A DNA stretch of 58,114 bases from JAVVEH01 sp032251435 (GCA_032251435.1 JAVVEH010000027.1:1-58114); one strand, 5' to 3'. Shown: positions 9,401 through 16,695, numbered from the stretch's first letter. Program-made: numbers and translations. The notes: generated by a model not told the origin, from the sequence alone.

Positions 9401-11326
9401 CGCCCAGCCTCTGCCGCCGCCCGTGTCGTCCCAGCCCTGTTTCAGAATATACCCGCCGTCTTTGGCTGGTTTGACCCAGAACATAGCGGTGATCACATCA
9501 TTCAAACCGAGGCTGGGAGATCCAAACGAGACCGAATCCCCCGTCCCGTCAAAAACAGCCGCGCCCTCGCCGACTTTCGGAACGGCCGTGAAGCCGGCAT
9601 CACCGACCGCCCCGCCGTTGGCGGATCCCACTTCGGTGGTCCAGTCATTGTCAAAATACCACAGGCCGACCAGACCGGCCTCTGACGCGGGCAGATGCCA
9701 GCTCACAACCGGTGTCCACTGGAGATTTTCCCATATCGCCCCGGCCGCCCCGTCAAAGGTTTTACTGGTGTAGCTGCCCAGACTGCGAAACGCGCCGGTC
9801 GCCTGCTTATTCAGGCCGAGAAAATCCGGTTCCAGCTCACTGCGCAAGAGGCTCACCCCGGAAAACGCCCCGTCGGCAAAATCACCCACGGTGAAGTCGT
9901 AGCTCCTGGAGGTTGTCCCCACAAAGCCGACCGATGACACGATGGGGGAGACCGTACGGGTGGGGTTCGCCAGCAGGGTCAGTTGATATTGAACATACCG
10001 GTCGGTCAATTGAAAATCGCTGGTGTCAACCAAATTGGGTGCGAGAGTGCTGTAAAAGGTGCTTCCCGTGCCGTCCGGGCCGGAAAAATTCCGAGCGTCC
10101 CGTTCGGTGGCAGTGTTCCACGACTTGACGCGTAATCGTCCGCGATAGGCGTTTTTATCCAAAATCGCCTGGATCTCATCCTTGGTCAACGCCCGCTGCA
10201 TATAGAAGGCTTCATCGATAAAGGCGACCGTTGTATTGCCTCCCCACGTCGTGTTCAGCACATTGGCGCCGGTACCAATCTGTGTCCCGGCGGGAAAGAG
10301 CGAATGAACCGAGTCAATTTCGCCGTCGATATACATCGTCGCCTGGCCAGTGGCCGCGGTGTAGGTGACCGCGACATTGTGCCACTGATTGTCACCAATC
10401 CCACCCGTGCTGAACACGCGTTGGGTGCCGTAAGCGCTGGTGTAGGCGCGGAAGTCCAGTTTGCCGTTCGTATTGTGCAATTCCCAATAACTAAATTTCC
10501 CGGAATTACAGAGCGTGTACGTCGAAGCCCCGGTTTGCGCGGTCCGCAACCAGAAAGAAATGGTCATCTCATCGATTTTTTGCCCCGCCTGCCCGTAATT
10601 CTGAGTCAAGGTTCCCTGATTGATGGCCAACGCGCCGCTGCCGATACGTCCGGTCGTGATACTTGGCGATCCTGAGCTGATGGTCATGACCGTCTGGCCG
10701 GTGGCGTCAGTGAAATCCGAATCGAAATGGAACAGGTATTCCAAGTCTCCCCAGATATCATCGCCGGCGTCAATGCCCAAGGAATAGGCGGCCGGCAATT
10801 CGGTCACGGAGGTTTTGATGATCACCTGTTTCCACTGATTGGGGTCCGTCCCCCCGTCCAGCTCCCGGGACGTGAACACCCCGGAGACAGGAAAGAGACC
10901 GCCGGATTCGGTCAGCGACAGCACTCCCCGCCCCCCGGCGACGGTGCCGGTATAGGTTCCCTTGTTGAATTCGGTCACCGTGTCATCGTTGACAAAAAAG
11001 GTGGTCGGCACCAATCGCGCCTGGCCATCCGCGATCTCAATCTGTTTTTGGGCGTCGCCGGGTTCCCCGGCACCGCTCTGGCGGAACAAGGAATAATCCC
11101 CGGGGATGTCAAAGGGCCAGGAGCGGGTCTCTTCAGCGTGGAGCGCGGAGCCCGAAGCGAGGAGGAAGAACGCGAGGAGCGCGGAGCATGGAGCGCGGAG
11201 CGCGGAGGTCCGAGGTCCGAGATCGGAAGTCAGCTTACAGGCAGGCGGGAAAAAAGAGGCGCGGCGCCCTAAGCGCGCGAAAGAAAAAAGGCGGGGCATG
11301 ATGTGACGGAACATGGGATGAGTCAT
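1..11326 (-). CDS. Giant secreted multi-LamG surface protein (3' end outside window)
   Basis: One frame stays open on the minus strand from an ATG at 11326 (GGAG a few bases upstream) to the left edge, at least 3,775 codons. The N-terminus has a basic stretch, a hydrophobic core and an A-H-A-like cleavage site near residue 70, so it is probably exported. At least five LamG/concanavalin-like domains are marked by the 'W-H-x-(V/I/L)' strand pattern, near residues 314, 687, 1012, 1275 and 1492. From about residue 1775 to 3110 follow repeated beta modules opening with 'P-x-G-G/A-E-x-W...G...I-x-W', like the Kre9/KNH-type anchor repeats of bacterial surface proteins. A coiled-coil-like stretch near residue 3385 leads into 37-residue tandem repeats at the left edge. 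A role in binding glycans or cells is inference from LamG. The forward-strand frames here are antisense shadows. Confidence 0.85.
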   Translation of the reverse strand, partial: MTHPMFRHIMPRLFSFARLGRRASFFPPACKLTSDLGPRTSALRAPCSALLAFFLLASGSALHAEETRSWPFDIPGDYSLFRQSGAGEPGDAQKQIEIADGQARLVPTTFFVNDDTVTEFNKGTYTGTVAGGRGVLSLTESGGLFPVSGVFTSRELDGGTDPNQWKQVIIKTSVTELPAAYSLGIDAGDDIWGDLEYLFHFDSDFTDATGQTVMTISSGSPSITTGRIGSGALAINQGTLTQNYGQAGQKIDEMTISFWLRTAQTGASTYTLCNSGKFSYWELHNTNGKLDFRAYTSAYGTQRVFSTGGIGDNQWHNVAVTYTAATGQATMYIDGEIDSVHSLFPAGTQIGTGANVLNTTWGGNTTVAFIDEAFYMQRALTKDEIQAILDKNAYRGRLRVKSWNTATERDARNFSGPDGTGSTFYSTLAPNLVDTSDFQLTDRYVQYQLTLLANPTRTVSPIVSSVGFVGTTSRSYDFTVGDFADGAFSGVSLLRSELEPDFLGLNKQATGAFRSLGSYTSKTFDGAAGAIWENLQWTPVVSWHLPASEAGLVGLWYFDNDWTTEVGSANGGAVGDAGFTAVPKVGEGAAVFDGTGDSVSFGSPSLGLNDVITAMFWVKPAKDGGYILKQGWDDTGGGRGWAIYYGRAESWQSPYSITWASGDGTGTDLRDAMVSTPLGSVPAGGWTHVTVVKDSEEVSIYVNAKLAARGALAGNTISYASNALTGGDTFAGALDELALFSGRALSAPEIEYFYNLQSKSFGIGAIQFQCRVGDFLPLSGDFVGPDGTADTYFTSAGGNNLTAVPGGLNGRYLQFRAGLVGFGGETSPGIRNVTLTYNGGSTFGVSGSDGFDDGTYDNDTVKWYADQIRLADLSAAGAAPSAPGERGQAALFHLDDSTAEANGAISTVDAVVGFDPDSRFGTHAALFDGATTYFQINSANAAGVGKADFTVMLWFKTSAAAPGDLFSRGTVGGGGNPFVRLGIDAATGGLLVESDQIAASAPIGEEFNNGAWHHVAMVREGARMKLYADGVQVYERVGTDTPYDSVNPWLTFGAVWTDVGQSNFFNGLIDEVVVYDRSLAFDEIGSVYGNAPRYVGPAYQNYTSGEFQHINPIGWVNLAWGEGDPGYSNAIPGGADGLPFSGGESGLVSLHHLDVKPFADSVGVYGGTEEGGIVGVDTSLQKLGDGCAVFDGGAALSLTGSGGAADFALGANGLSFSVWVRWDGGAPVGVVPVLSNNDGGVYYALRMTADGRPELTLNDGAPVTLTGTRLISDGVWHQIVCVVTSGAQAAMYVDGAKDVTVTVGVPSAISPAGATYIGQDGSAGAAGLKWRGLIDELALFQTALTPSDIYQRYTDQTGNLGLAALWHLDDLAGTGVTETFSGTVGTFNGAYGAPGKFDQALDFSDSLSNRVNISHFDGLDVSSLTISLWIKPTGSFNGANATIVGRTGGEGVAPYRVRMFGDFSTALGLQILKANGSHGSANIYIPGNVTVNEWNHLAFTYDASTGLITSYANGRVVAVEETGPGGLIIDPAEGFEMMGTTGSGYVGGTLDEVAIFGRALANTEVLNLYNRGVASMRFQVAVEQTAGQPPVWTGADGTAGDYIITTPSALELGGIYKFFRYQLEMATEDPSITPVVDGVQITKALYPAGGPYVVNKIGQAYTGYLWNFQQELGPDPQVGGEVRYRVSVVPDDAVEPNPVNWYYWDGNSWDDSALVGEADYTYDLYTNSASEISANIWRFYDEKGPGTFFFQAFLVSNGSVVVELDTVTLNYASGKATVTMPNGAEQWWIGQPYDIEWDVEMQATTGKPRPEQWNIYYSTPNPADDPLNLDDDVIWTAIATNVTVTPDGAGHYVYNWTIPVEIAAQAAPAGPSEQFRIRVEAAADLSLYDDSDADNDALLPLYDLTFPTAGVTVLTGNLYDITWTYADSDVRVVPDTRVKIEYSLDAGATWIICEQDVDRDGIIDGDASDVPAETALNSNTGLFENWKVPSTLPAGVVAPAAAPMLVRVTDKRTGYETLIYEISDSFDLKDGFDVFRPDGDDAVHDDNVVYSGFEEPIKWLASSGSGSVATAEYTIDATVGSPVYKPCTAPDIPPIGTPDFMSGMPNKPGQLNEPTGAPGDPDYIPPWAVPEVTRAAMMNGSFIYSYKAKVKVFSAFFPPANDVSRDVFTIAGMTVMAPAPSQKLQSGVVETLKWVTVGAPDADTVTIQARQSLDGGATWGAWTTVKDIDGNPADAVLNPNTDLDQWAGGLPDPATWDGKVNTFDWYIDPATFELTPDTEIRIVSNTDPNTIDLDNAKLTKTVPAQVAGMQFVQPVADALWQVRKQRDLVWVASGVDDNLVLYYAISDVPFTEEEAVWKLYTDTNGDTVIIANDINEIGNQTFTLTVPDDPARFVRLKLSENNDPTIDLYAVSDLLVFPGARIDRPVENYAWEITSTELVEWTSAYTTSIPTQDFLRFEYTLDAYSGGAATWYVGVSGYPFAGGSLSFTPAIFYGSATKDMRPTPSAKVRIIAEYPPDIDGDGATTDERIDAESPVFTIAGVFVESPASTDQWTLGDSKKITWYAAGSGDDLADVYYSVTGNFDDTVLIGSFTNNEIDFNQSNRTWNIPADLVPSQTAKVRVVVDGPDGTYQDDSESFTLRGLTVTKPLAGAVLTQGTNATIEWVSAGLLNDPAATVDIYYTPTGDPADEVLLKAEVAIDTGVADGKGSYTWTVDPYVTAPSAPDGGTIEPKFRVVVVSADTGNPGDGGNGDAIADNGYEARSQIVTVKGIRIDNPVAGGTYAHGDSLQIQWTQAAAGTTLNLYYSPDGAFDPLNPGTPLNGGTPLNITAGTFDWTIQPDVIPADGTGVIIALSDTTLQTASKAFSVQGITVTQPTATSLWAVGSEGVIRWDAAGNGNLEIVLIVNGTPQAPLVTGLPATDREYIWDPITDVSGGAAYPLDIQVVVREVDQVTPPVYAGTSEAFQLFNTPQIGVSKPGAGELLGIGTYYRITWAKAGVVTGAETWQVTCELAGSGAPVTQIYPTDPGDPTAGINVSTNLAYEWDYNPGTNLFTIDWFVPDLIAGGDYNYTITVRETTDGLEDTTPAFVVGPRFELSFPNGGETLYTNSAVDVTWSTYGTAGHVEFAYSTDAPLYQNWTVIEPVYADAGDGFTITANEPYPWTVPILESNLVKFRVRHVNADGSDATGAKVISAQPFEIRNYDITWKIVDDLTGTELDNLAVNDSSGWAAVGLTSPVLREYAFGSYTTTWIREGYFDKTVLNWQANADKEIEVRMIQSQTDFEYHVMGNFDYDTKDGADMFRINTWLERGGKILDAPTSTTVTIYDEAGTVVAGTPLTKTPPDATGVFWLTWNPTNLDRAKVYFAKVDVTYNAAVYSSGVAYSLRVPVAQEEIRTGVAGLRTAVGVPGDTSALPAVSGGNTPDSLHAKVDDLAADLDDVVDAVVSKTGVDADGDGREDVVNLAESLLGDPADAADAGLIGAIRDDIAAVKADTAGISSTIGSGFSIVSRNKAVKTGTTVTIRVKSTTGIGSQIAVNVYKPTTGPGAGISNYDPIFGTVGMTEVGTTGIYELDLPLLYDDDTDAGTPDVAWPVGEYMVEVVRTSDTVRDSMVLTVTNVDVDTLYADVKPETDKIQSILTDTGIIEGLVSSNLDVAVSSRASQLSVDGIVTETAKIQDILDDTSAMQPLVDVAVSSRASQLSVDGIVTEAAKIQDILDDTSAMQPLVDVAVSSRASQLSVDGLVTEAAKIQDILDDTSAMQPLVDVAVSSRASQLSVDG
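11139..11234. repeat. Heptamer word array inside the signal-peptide region
   Basis: Read on the plus strand, consecutive 7-mers such as GGAGCGC, GGAGCAT, GGAGGTC, CGAGGTC and CGAGATC tile this interval. On the coding (minus) strand it encodes the stretch just before and within the hydrophobic core of the giant protein's signal peptide, with motifs (TSDLGPRTSALRAP) like those the same arrays encode in other genes of the window. Confidence 0.8.
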
Positions 11327-11489
11327 AATTGTCGCTCCAAATTTCATAGGAGGGTAAGCCGCGCGCCGGAACAACAAGGCGTTCCGTGAGCGTATAATTT
11401 CAAAAAGCCACACAACTTAGCATAAATTTTAACAAAATACAAGTGGTTAATAACGGTGAAAAATAAAAGGAGCGAACCCAGGATTTTCA

Positions 11490-11924
11490 GGCACCGCTTA
11501 TTGTCGCTTATTGAACGCTAATTTAAACAAAAACCTTAAGGCTTACGTCTTTGGCCACCCAACACGCACCGCCTGAAAATAGATACTTTCCGACCAACCT
11601 GTAAAACACATCATGAAACCACTAATCTTCACTAATTGAACACTAATTGAAGAAGAGTTTTTAAGGATACATTCCCGGCCTGCCAACACACATCGCCTAA
11701 TAACCGGTATGCCCGGATCAGCCAGTTCTTCACACCCTAGTAACAAAAAAGATTAGTGTGAAATGAGTGAAAATAAGTGGTTTATTCTCTTCCCGCGGAG
11801 CGATGCGGGCGCATGTTGAGGTTTATCCGCGGTTTCACCAGTGGCGCCGCCACCCGCGGAGAAACATCCACATGCAGATACTTTAGTTTAAAATAAGCGC
11901 GGATAAGCGAAAATAAGCGGTGCC
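11490..11924. repeat. Composite inverted element: GCTTATT arms enclosing a CACTAAT element
   Basis: The left arm (11490-11528) starts GGCACCGCTTATTGTCGC and the right arm (11887-11924) is its near-perfect reverse complement ending GCGGTGCC. Each arm has three GCTTATT/GCTAATT words about 10 nt apart. A CACTAAT element is nested at 11619-11782. Half-versions of the same module recur at about 16843, 18458 and 32951. This fills most of the gap between the giant gene and cysD; no gene is visible in it. Confidence 0.8.
11619..11782. repeat. CACTAAT-family inverted element, copy A
   Basis: The left arm has three CACTAAT words at 10-11-nt spacing starting AACCACTAAT. The right arm (11751-11782) is the inverted version ending AAGTGGTTT. 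The spacer closely matches the copy at 16986. No open frame in it looks real. Confidence 0.85.
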
Positions 11925-12091
11925 CATTTTCTTCTTTAATTCACATAATTTGCCGTTCCCGTTGGTCACTGCTTGCGACAAGCGCAAGCCTCTGCCTGCG
12001 GCGGACAGGTAGCGGTTAAAGAATCTGTCCTGCCTGCTACGCTCAACAAATCATACAGCCTTGATTTTCACCGTTTATCGCCTATTTTACC

Positions 12092-12185
12092 CCGACATCC
12101 GAAATCCGACATCCGAAATCCGACATCCGAAATCCGACATCCGACATCCGACATCCGACATCCGACATCCGAAATCCGAAATCCC
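12092..12185. repeat. Heptamer array CCGACAT/CCGAAAT abutting the cysD start
   Basis: About 13 consecutive 7-nt units alternate CCGACAT and CCGAAAT and stop one base short of the cysD ATG. The array occupies the whole place where a leader and Shine-Dalgarno sequence would be, and no SD-like motif is seen. It is open in the cysD frame, so an N-terminal extension from 12061 is formally possible. Confidence 0.9.
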
Positions 12186-12186
12186 A

Positions 12187-13095
12187 ATGCCTCCTTACAC
12201 TCTATCACATCTTGATCAGCTGGAAGCCGAAAGCATTCACGTCATCCGCGAAGTGGCGGCGGAATTTGACAATCCGGTGATGCTTTATTCGATTGGCAAA
12301 GATTCCTCCGTGATGCTGCGCCTGGCCCGGAAAGCGTTTTCCCCCGGACCGTTGCCTTTTCCCTTGCTGCATGTGGACACCACATGGAAATTCCGCGCCA
12401 TGATCGCGTTCCGGGAACAGGTCTCGAAAGAATTGGGGCAAGAGATTCTTGTGTGGACGAATCCGGAAGGAAAAGCCGAGGGCATCAACCCCATCACGCA
12501 CGGTTCGGAACTGCATACGCGTATCATGAAGACTGAAGCGCTTAAACAGGCGTTGAATCATTACGGATTTGACGCCGCGTTTGGCGGCGCCCGCCGGGAT
12601 GAGGAAAAATCCCGGGCGAAAGAACGGGTTTACAGCTTCCGCAACCAGTATCACCAGTGGGATCCTAAAAACCAGCGGCCGGAATTGTGGAATCTCTACA
12701 ATGGCCGGGTGAAAAAAGGGGAGTCGATCCGGGTGTTTCCGCTGTCAAACTGGACAGAATTGGATATTTGGCTCTACATCCAACTTGAAAAAATTCCCAT
12801 CGTCCCCCTCTATTTCGCCAAAAAACGTCCCGTTGTCAAACGGGATGGCGTGTTAATCATGGTGGATGACGACCGGCTGCCGCTTCATGATGGCGAGGTT
12901 CCGATGATGAAAAGCGTGCGCTTCCGCACGCTGGGCTGCTACCCCCTGACCGGAGCGGTGGAATCCACCGCCTCCACACTGGAGGAAATTGTCCAGGAAA
13001 TGCTGCTGGCCACGTCCTCTGAACGCCAGGGCCGGGTGATTGACGCGGACGGCTCCGCTTCCATGGAAGAAAAGAAAAGAGACGGGTATTTTTGA
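12187..13095 (+). CDS. cysD: Sulfate adenylyltransferase subunit 2
   Basis: CysD is the small catalytic subunit of ATP sulfurylase; with CysN it makes adenosine 5'-phosphosulfate from ATP and sulfate in the cytosol. The ATG at 12187 gives 302 residues, the classical length, and an N-terminus (YTLSHLDQLEAESIH) typical of CysD. The PP-loop SIGKDS lies at residues 35-40. An in-frame ATG at 12061 would add 42 residues made of heptamer-array sequence, which I reject. The gene lies upstream of cysNC but is separated from it by 830 bp holding two CACTAAT elements and a GxxExxY gene. The lack of a visible SD is odd. Downstream sulfotransferases suggest the APS/PAPS is used for glycan sulfation as well as, or instead of, assimilation. 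Confidence 0.95.
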   Translation: MPPYTLSHLDQLEAESIHVIREVAAEFDNPVMLYSIGKDSSVMLRLARKAFSPGPLPFPLLHVDTTWKFRAMIAFREQVSKELGQEILVWTNPEGKAEGINPITHGSELHTRIMKTEALKQALNHYGFDAAFGGARRDEEKSRAKERVYSFRNQYHQWDPKNQRPELWNLYNGRVKKGESIRVFPLSNWTELDIWLYIQLEKIPIVPLYFAKKRPVVKRDGVLIMVDDDRLPLHDGEVPMMKSVRFRTLGCYPLTGAVESTASTLEEIVQEMLLATSSERQGRVIDADGSASMEEKKRDGYF

Positions 13096-13112
13096 TGCCT
13101 ACAGGCAAAGAA

Positions 13113-13331
13113 AACCACTGATTAAACCACTAATTGACACTCATTGGACACTAATAAGAGACGGGTTTTTTAACGTACAGCAACTGACCAGTCACCACAT
13201 CAATCCGATCCCGTATGCTCACCGGGAAACCGGCAAACACCACCCAAAAGACGGAAAACGATGACAGATCAACGACCAACCCCCCAAAAAAAGTCTTAAA
13301 ATTAGTGCTCAATGAGTGAAGATAAGTGGTT
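13113..13331. repeat. CACTAAT-family inverted element, copy B (left of GxxExxY gene 1)
   Basis: It opens with AACCACTGATTAAACCAC and words CACTAAT/CACTCAT, and closes with the inverted arm ATTAGTGC...GATAAGTGGTT. The right arm ends ten bases before the ATG of the GxxExxY gene at 13341. The spacer of about 140 bp has no recognisable gene. Confidence 0.8.
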
Positions 13332-13340
13332 GAAAAGAAT

Positions 13341-13730
13341 ATGTTTAAACAGGAAGGTTATGAGTTAATTGGAGCGGCATTTGAAGTTTATAATGAAATG
13401 GGACATGGTTTTCTGGAAGAGGTATATCAAGAGTGTTACGAACTGGAACTGAATTCCCGGAAGATTCCATTTGAGACGCAACCAGAATTGCCTGTTTATT
13501 ACAAAAAATCTAAAATCGGGAAATTTTACCGTCCAGACTTATATCTGTTTTCAGGTATTGTTGTAGAGCTTAAAGCCGTTAAACAACTCACTGATGAACA
13601 CCGCGCTCAACTGCTGAACTATTTGAAAGCAAGCCGGAAACAGGTCGGTTATCTGATCAACTTTGGGAACGCCGAAAAACTCGAATGGGAACGCTACATT
13701 ACCAACCAGCAAGATTCTTTTAACCACTAA
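13341..13730 (+). CDS. GxxExxY-family protein 1 (PD-(D/E)XK-like)
   Basis: This 129-residue protein carries the family signature GFLEEVY (residues 23-29) and a PD-(D/E)XK-like core, RPD (64-66) then ELK (76-78). The family is related to PD-(D/E)XK nucleases but its biological role is not known to me. An upstream in-frame GTG (13326) lies inside the repeat arm; the ATG at 13341 matches the other two copies better. The stop codon is supplied by the next CACTAAT arm: its first bases encode the terminal F-N-H-stop. The gene sits between cysD and cysNC, flanked by inverted arms on both sides, which looks like insertion of a cargo gene into a metabolic operon. Codon use is more AT-rich than cysD. 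Confidence 0.85.
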   Translation: MFKQEGYELIGAAFEVYNEMGHGFLEEVYQECYELELNSRKIPFETQPELPVYYKKSKIGKFYRPDLYLFSGIVVELKAVKQLTDEHRAQLLNYLKASRKQVGYLINFGNAEKLEWERYITNQQDSFNH

Positions 13731-13885
13731 TCCACACTGATTGTACACTAATTAAAACATGTTCCTAGCCCGCATATTTCGCGTTTTTCCAGTGGTTCAG
13801 GCCCGTCTATTTCAGTTCAATGCTGTGGTGACCCACACCCGCAAAAAGTCTTCAATTAGTGCCCAATCAGTGAAAATCAGTGGTT
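13722..13885. repeat. CACTAAT-family inverted element, copy C (right of GxxExxY gene 1)
   Basis: The left arm AACCACTAATCCACACTG overlaps the 3' end of the GxxExxY gene. The right arm ends CAGTGAAAATCAGTGGTT. With copy B it brackets the gene, giving the order element-gene-element. The cysNC start lies 44 bp further on. Confidence 0.8.
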
Positions 13886-13928
13886 CTAAATTAAATCCCC
13901 TATTATAAAAATCTGTGGTTCCAATTTC

Positions 13929-15920
13929 ATGAATAATGACAACACCTACCAAGCTCACGACGCTGACCTAATCGCCAGTGACATTCACGCCTATTTAAAG
14001 CAGCATGAGAACAAGGATTTGCTCCGTTTTCTCACCTGCGGCAGTGTGGATGACGGAAAATCCACCCTCATCGGGCGGCTGCTGTATGATGCCAAGATGA
14101 TTTACGAAGATCAGCTCAGCGCCTTGCACAAAGATTCCAAATCCTTCGGCACCACGAATACCGATTTTGATCCGGCCCTGTTGCTGGACGGTCTCAAGGC
14201 GGAACGGGAACAGGGCATCACCATTGATGTCGCGTATCGTTATTTCTCCACGAGCAAACGGAAATTTATTATCGCCGACACACCCGGCCATGAGCAATAC
14301 ACCCGCAACATGGCCACCGGGGCGTCCACCTGTGATTTGGCGGTGGTGCTGATCGACGCCCGGTATGGCGTCATCGCCCAAACCAAACGTCACAGCTTTA
14401 TCTGCTCTCTGCTGGGCATCAAACATGTGGTGGTGGCGGTCAACAAAATGGATCTGGCCGACTGGTCCGAACAGGTCTTTGAGCGAATCCGATCGGATTA
14501 TAACGGCGCCACGGCCCGCCTGGATTTCGCGGATGTGCACTTTATTCCGGTATCGGCGTTACTGGGCGACAACGTGGTGGACAAAAGTGACAACATGCCC
14601 TGGTATACTGGCCCCGGTTTATTGCATCACTTGGAAAATGTCACCATCGCCTCCGACCGGAATTTGGTGGATATGCGCTTTCCAGTCCAATACGTGATCC
14701 GACCGAATTTGGATTTCCGCGGATTCGCCGGCACCTTGGCTTCGGGTGTCCTGCGCAAAGGCGATGAGGTCATGGTGCTGCCCTCCCGGCAGGTGTCCAA
14801 AGTCAAGGACATTGTCACCTTCGACGGATCGCTGACGGAAGCCTTTCCCCCGCAGGCTGTGACAGTGACATTAGCCGATGAGGTGGACATTTCCCGGGGC
14901 GACATGCTGGTCCACAAGAACAATCTGCCCAAGATCAGTAACGAGTTTGAGGCCATGCTTGTGTGGATGGATGAGAAAGCGACCCGGCCCGGGCAGGTGT
15001 TTTATGTCAAACAGACCACCAACACAACACCCGGCACGCTGTCTGAGATCCGCTATAAAATTGATGTGAACACCATGCGCAAACAATCCCAGGACGGGCC
15101 GCTGGAACTGGGATTGAATGAAATCGCCCGGGTGAACATGACGCTGCATCGGCCCCTGATGTTTGACGCGCATGAGAAAAACCGGGCGACTGGCTCGTTT
15201 ATCTTAATCAACCGTCTCACCAACGCCACGGTGGCGGCGGGAATGATTCTGGATCGCCCGGTCTCCAAAAGCGCTCCGGGGGACACCTCTCCCGTGAGTC
15301 AGAATATCCGCGAGGAGACCGGCCTAGTTTCCCTGGCTGACCGCCAGAAGGTCCTGGGACAAAAAGGACGGGTGGTCTGGTTGACCGGCCTCAGCGGCTC
15401 GGGCAAATCAACCATCGCCCAAGAGCTGGAAAAACAATTGACCGCTCACGGCCGGTTAGCGTTCATTCTGGATGGCGATAATATCCGCCATGGGCTGAAC
15501 CGGGATTTGGGCTTCTCCGCTGAGGACAGAACGGAAAATATCCGCCGGGTGGCCGAAGTCGCCAAATTGATGTGTGACGCCGGCGTGATTGTCATCACCG
15601 CCTTTATTTCACCGTTAATCAGCGACCGCGACAACGCCCGGACAATTGTCGGAGCGGAACGGTTTACGGAAGTGTTCATTGACACGCCAATCGACATCTG
15701 TGAGCGGCGGGATCCGAAGGGGCTGTATAAAAAGGCCCGAACCGGGGACATCCCACAGTTCACCGGTGTCTCCGCGCCCTACGAACCGCCCGTCACCCCC
15801 GACGCGGTCGTGCGGACTGAGACCCGCTCCCCCGCGGACTGCGCGGCGAAACTGGTCGACCACCTGGAACCGTTGGTCGGCGTCGCAGGCCAGGGGTCCG
15901 CGCCCGGCCAAAACGCATAG
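13929..15920 (+). CDS. cysNC: Bifunctional sulfate adenylyltransferase subunit 1 / APS kinase
   Basis: A 663-residue fusion (CysNC, NodQ-like). The N-terminal GTPase (CysN) drives APS synthesis with CysD: P-loop GSVDDGKST at 38-46, DTPGH at 117-121, NKMD at 172-175, followed by EF-Tu-like beta-barrel domains. From about residue 480 comes APS kinase (CysC), with P-loop GLSGSGKST, which phosphorylates APS to PAPS, the sulfuryl donor for sulfotransferases. Length and domain order match known fusions. The start (MNNDN) is the first ATG after a CACTAAT arm; no strong SD is seen. PAPS output fits the three sulfotransferase genes at 25.7-29.3 kb. Confidence 0.96.
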   Translation: MNNDNTYQAHDADLIASDIHAYLKQHENKDLLRFLTCGSVDDGKSTLIGRLLYDAKMIYEDQLSALHKDSKSFGTTNTDFDPALLLDGLKAEREQGITIDVAYRYFSTSKRKFIIADTPGHEQYTRNMATGASTCDLAVVLIDARYGVIAQTKRHSFICSLLGIKHVVVAVNKMDLADWSEQVFERIRSDYNGATARLDFADVHFIPVSALLGDNVVDKSDNMPWYTGPGLLHHLENVTIASDRNLVDMRFPVQYVIRPNLDFRGFAGTLASGVLRKGDEVMVLPSRQVSKVKDIVTFDGSLTEAFPPQAVTVTLADEVDISRGDMLVHKNNLPKISNEFEAMLVWMDEKATRPGQVFYVKQTTNTTPGTLSEIRYKIDVNTMRKQSQDGPLELGLNEIARVNMTLHRPLMFDAHEKNRATGSFILINRLTNATVAAGMILDRPVSKSAPGDTSPVSQNIREETGLVSLADRQKVLGQKGRVVWLTGLSGSGKSTIAQELEKQLTAHGRLAFILDGDNIRHGLNRDLGFSAEDRTENIRRVAEVAKLMCDAGVIVITAFISPLISDRDNARTIVGAERFTEVFIDTPIDICERRDPKGLYKKARTGDIPQFTGVSAPYEPPVTPDAVVRTETRSPADCAAKLVDHLEPLVGVAGQGSAPGQNA

Positions 15921-16024
15921 GGCGCTGCCCCAGAAGCGCTAACTTACGGGCGATGAGTGCCTTGAGTCAGCTCACGTGGGTCTGCACTAAGGGCTACGGA
16001 AAGATGCCGCGAAAGAAGGGGGTA

Positions 16025-16487
16025 GCCACAAAAGGGCACAAAAAACTATTAATAAAACGGGTTCTTCTCGGATATCTGTAAATATTGTCTTATCGCGTTA
16101 AGAGCTTGCGAAAAGAAAGAGATTAGACAGAAAAATGGTGGACAGAAAAATGAAGAGAAGAGGCGTTGGTACTTTTCTCTGCGGTGACGGTGTCACTTTT
16201 GAAGCGCAGATAAAATTACCAAAGCGTTGTCACCGCTTTGCGAAATAGTTAACCAGTTCTAAATCTATGTTTTTTGGGGCTCTAGCCTGATTAATTCATG
16301 AACCACTAATTCACACTAATGAACACTAATTTTGGAGTGACAAAACCGCTGATTCAGCGGCGACTTCTTAAATTAAACCCGCTCGACTCTGTTTCGGGCT
16401 ATTTTCAGGCACACTCCCCCTTACCCCCGTTGTGACAACGGCCGGGGACAGCCCATTTCTTCGTGATTTTTTGTGCCTTTTTGTGGC
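16025..16487. repeat. CCACAAAA / TTTTGTGG inverted word pair
   Basis: GCCACAAAAGGGCACAAAAA at 16025 is mirrored by TTTTTGTGCCTTTTTGTGGC ending at 16487. The words repeat at about 10 nt. The arms are about 440 bp apart and enclose a lone CACTAAT arm and two small perfect hairpins. Confidence 0.6.
16184..16240. other. Two adjacent small hairpins
   Basis: GTGAC-GGT-GTCAC (16184-16196) and CAAAGCG-TTGTCAC-CGCTTTG (16220-16240) are perfect stems, and the second loop repeats the GTCAC motif. They have no clear U-tract and no gene directly upstream, so I do not call them terminators. Confidence 0.35.
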
Positions 16488-16504
16488 CATTCTTAGAACT
16501 GTCA

Positions 16505-16695
16505 GCCTTCCACGCCTTCCACGCTGTCACGTTTCACACTTCACGTTTCACGCTTCACGCTGTCACGATTTCCAAGCCTTTCACGCTGTCACGCTTCACG
16601 CTTCACACTTCACGCTGTCACGATTTCCACGCCTTCCACGCCTTCAACGTCTTTCACGATTCCCACGCCTTCCACGCCTTTCACGCTTTCACGCC
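16505..16695. repeat. Degenerate TTCACGC / CTTCCACGC array
   Basis: About 190 bp of 7-nt (TTCACGC, TGTCACG) and 9-nt (CGCCTTCCA) words in one orientation. No inverted partner is obvious nearby. Confidence 0.8.

Noticed and set aside
12092..12185. CRISPR-like array of short repeats
   Set aside because: Units are 7 nt with no spacers; other arrays likewise lack 25-40-nt repeats with unique spacers, and no cas gene is present.
12061..12186. N-terminal extension of CysD from the ATG at 12061
   Set aside because: It would translate the heptamer array; the ATG at 12187 gives the normal 302-residue protein.
16184..16240. Rho-independent terminators
   Set aside because: Stems are good but there is no U-tract and no gene ends close by.
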